From Hydractinia symbiolongicarpus (taxonomy: Eukaryota > Cnidaria > Hydrozoa > Anthoathecata > Hydractiniidae), in assembly GCF_029227915.1 (NCBI RefSeq), contig NC_079888.1:24780001-24844000 (forward strand): DNA of 64,000 nt, written 5' to 3'. This document shows positions 62,197 to 64,000 of the stretch, piece after piece. The translations under genes were made by a program, and so were the position numbers. Under the pieces are notes generated by a model. It worked only from the letters and a program-made list of their open reading frames with translations, was not told the origin of the DNA and ran no database searches. How positions within the stretch are numbered: position 1 is the stretch's first letter; each line of letters starts with the position of its first letter.

Positions 62197-62574
62197 ATGA
62201 GACTTGTAGTTTTTAAAAATGTTTTCATTTTTGATGAGACGCTTAATAAAAGAGGTTTAATCGCCGGCAAACGAAATCCCACGATTTCCCGTAAATCCCG
62301 GGCTTGGCCCGTATAGTCGAATGTATACAAAGAAAGTACCCAGGGAGTAAACTCATTTCCCGAACGATTTTTTAAATTATTTTTTCACCACTAAAACGCA
62401 TGAGACTTGTAGTTTTCAAAAATGTTTTCATTTTTGATGAGACGCTTAATGAAAGAGGTTTAATCGCCGGCAAACGAAAACCCGCGATTTCCCGTAAATC
62501 CCGGACTCGGCCTGTAAAGTCAAAAGTATATAAAGAAAGTACCCAGGGAGTAAACTCATTTTCCGAACGATATT

Positions 62575-64000
62575 TTAATTCATTTTTTCACCACTAAAAC
62601 GCATGAGACTTGTAGTTTTCAAAAATGTTTTCATTTTTGATGAGACGCTGAATAAAAGAAGTTTAATCGCCGGCAAACGAAAACCTGCGATTTCCCGTAA
62701 ATCCCGAACTCGGCCCGTATAGTCAAAAGTATACAAAGAAAGTACCCAGGGAGTAAACTCATTTCCCAAACGATTTTTTAAATTTATATTTTACCACTAA
62801 AGCCCATGAGACTTGTAGTTTTTAAAAATGTTTTCATTTTTGATGAGACGCTGAATAAAAGAAGTTTAATCGCCGGCAAAAGAAAACCTGCGATTTCCCG
62901 TAAATCACGGACTCCACCCGTATAGTCAAAAGTATACAAAGAAAGTACCCAGGGTGTAAACTCATTTCCCGAACGATTTTTTAAATTATTATTTCACCAC
63001 TATAACGCATGAGACTTGTAGTTTTCAAAAATGTTTTCATTTTTGATGAGACGCTGAATAAAAGAAGTTTAATCGCCGGCAAACGAAAACCTGCGATTTC
63101 CCGTAAATCCCGGACTCAGCCCGTATAGTCAAAAGTATACAAAGAAAGTACCCAGGGAGTAAACTCATTTCCCAAACGATTATTTAAATTATTATTTCAC
63201 CACTAAAGCCCATGAGACTTGTAGTTTTTAAAAATGTTTTCATTTTTGATGAGACGCAGAATAAGAGAAGTTTAATCGCCGGCAAACGAAAACCCGCGAT
63301 TTCCCGTAAATCCCGGACTCGGCCCGTATAGTCAAAAGTATACAAGGAAAGTACCCAGTGAGTAAACTCATTTCCCGAACGAATTTTTAAATTATTTTTT
63401 CACCACTAAAATGCATGAGACTTGTAGTTTTCAGAAATGTTTTCATTTTTGATGAGACGCTTAATGAAAGTGGTTTAATCGCCGGCAAACGAAAAACCGC
63501 GATTTCCCGTAAATCCCGGCTTGGCCCGTATAGTCAAAAGTATACAAAGAAAGTAGCCAGGGAGTAAACTCATTTCCCCGAACGATTTTTTGAATTATTT
63601 TTTCACCACTAAAACGCATGAGACTTGTAGTTTTCAAAAATGTTTTCATTTTTGATGACACGCTGATTAAAAGAAGTTTAATCGCCGGCAAACGAAAACC
63701 TGCGATTTCCCGTAAATCCCGGACTCGGCCCGTATAGTCAAAAGTATACAAAGAAAGTACCCGGGGAGTAAACTCATTTCCCAAACGATTTTTTAAATTT
63801 ATATTTTACCACTAAAGCCCATGAGACTTGTAGTTTTTAAAAATGTTTTCATTTTTGCTGAGACGCTGAATAAAAGAAGTTTAATCGCCGGCAAACGAAA
63901 ACCCGCGATTTCCCGTAAATCCCGGTCTCGGCCCGTATAGTCAAAAGTATACAAGGAAAGTACCCAGTGAGTAAACTCATTTCCCTAACGAATTTTTAAA
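62575..64000 (+). repeat. Fourth, partial copy of the 13-mer block
   Basis: 62575-64000 corresponds to 57119-58544 at an offset of 5456 bp (27 monomers minus the 27-bp deletion between them, to within 2 bp). It carries the CACTATAACGC, GACGCAGAATAAGAG, TTTCCCCGAACG and TTTTTGCTGAGACGC markers. It is cut by the window end at monomer phase about 180. Confidence 0.9.

Larger units (their letters stand above)
60607..62574 (+). repeat. Satellite segment matching 50279-51660, plus B/C dimers
   Basis: From about 60598 to 61990 this is the second copy of the 50270-51665 segment, offset 10328. C units sit at 61006, 61791 and 62400, separated by B and A units. The C unit at 61791 has private changes GTAGTTTTGAAAAATG and CACTCTTGATG. 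Entirely satellite. Confidence 0.87.
1..64000 (+). repeat. 203-bp satellite DNA array, whole window
   Basis: Every part of the window aligns to one monomer of about 203 bp in one orientation. Landmarks recur at fixed phase in each unit: ATGAGACTTG (phase 1), CATTTTTGATGAGACGC (30-46), TTTAATCGCCGGCAAACG (60-77), TTTCCCGTAAATCCCGG (89-105), GTATAGTC (115-122), GTAAACTCATTTCC (151-164), and the AT-rich tail before CACCACTAAAACGC. The window opens at phase 32 and closes near phase 180, so both array edges lie outside it. About 314 complete monomers are present. Spacing falls slightly below 203 because some subfamilies carry 1-bp deletions and two monomers carry a 27-bp deletion. I saw no non-satellite insertion. 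The family is not one I recognise. A centromeric, pericentromeric or subtelomeric location is inferred from array size and HOR structure only. Confidence 0.98.

Noticed and set aside
1-64000. CRISPR array
   Set aside because: The repeat unit is about 203 bp with no short-repeat/unique-spacer alternation. All sequence between landmarks is itself repeated.
1-64000. rDNA spacer, tRNA or Pol III-type repeat, or transposon-derived tandem array
   Set aside because: I found no rRNA segment, no A-box/B-box pair, no target-site duplication, no terminal repeat and no transposase or reverse-transcriptase coding remnant in the monomer.

Overview
The window is one uninterrupted satellite-DNA array. From the first base to the last it consists of head-to-tail, same-orientation copies of a monomer of about 203 bp (202-203 bp typical, 37% G+C in the consensus I derived by eye). 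I count about 314 complete monomers plus a partial one at each edge. I found no gene, RNA gene, transposon or unique DNA, and the array continues past both ends. I number phases from the ATGAGACTTG (variants ATGACACTTG, ATGAGGCTTG, TTGAGACTTG) that opens each unit. The open reading frames of 62-107 codons that recur on both strands are by-products of the repeat. Because 203 is not a multiple of three, the frame shifts at every monomer boundary.

Organism: tens of kilobases of homogeneous satellite with higher-order repeats (HORs) is typical of eukaryotic centromeric, pericentromeric or subtelomeric heterochromatin. I do not recognise the monomer. The consensus has 12 CpGs against about 7 expected, which argues against long-term heavy CpG methylation and fits many invertebrates better than vertebrates or plants. 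That is inference only.

Layout: monomers fall into subfamilies (A to H here) with diagnostic substitutions, arranged in many short local HOR blocks rather than one uniform HOR. The blocks are: 3-mer x2 (1-1187), 8-mer x2 (2608-5851), 6-mer x2 (5508-7943), 10-mer (about 12615-16400), 7-mer (about 16872-20040), 11-mer x2 (about 20850-25310), 12-mer x2 with a nested 6-mer (about 24165-29845), 3-mer (29487-30848), 8-mer x2 (about 32245-35475), 5-mer x2 (44361-46388), a dimer (about 46820-47630), 13-mer x2.7 (51666-58590) and 5-mer x2 (about 58575-60606). Mosaic stretches between them reuse the same subfamilies in a recurring order (E, H, F, B, G/A). Blocks also recur at long range, for example 2608-4430 at +13798 and 18290-20000 at +10339.

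Several block edges are hybrid monomers whose head belongs to one subfamily and tail to another. They mark probable unequal-exchange or conversion breakpoints. The most distinctive features inside the monomer are a perfect 9-bp dyad with a TTTT loop (phases 17-38), a run of CCCG motifs spaced about one helical turn apart, and two 176-bp monomers in which a 27-bp deletion removes the dyad. No conventional gene system is present. The interest lies in satellite architecture and evolution.
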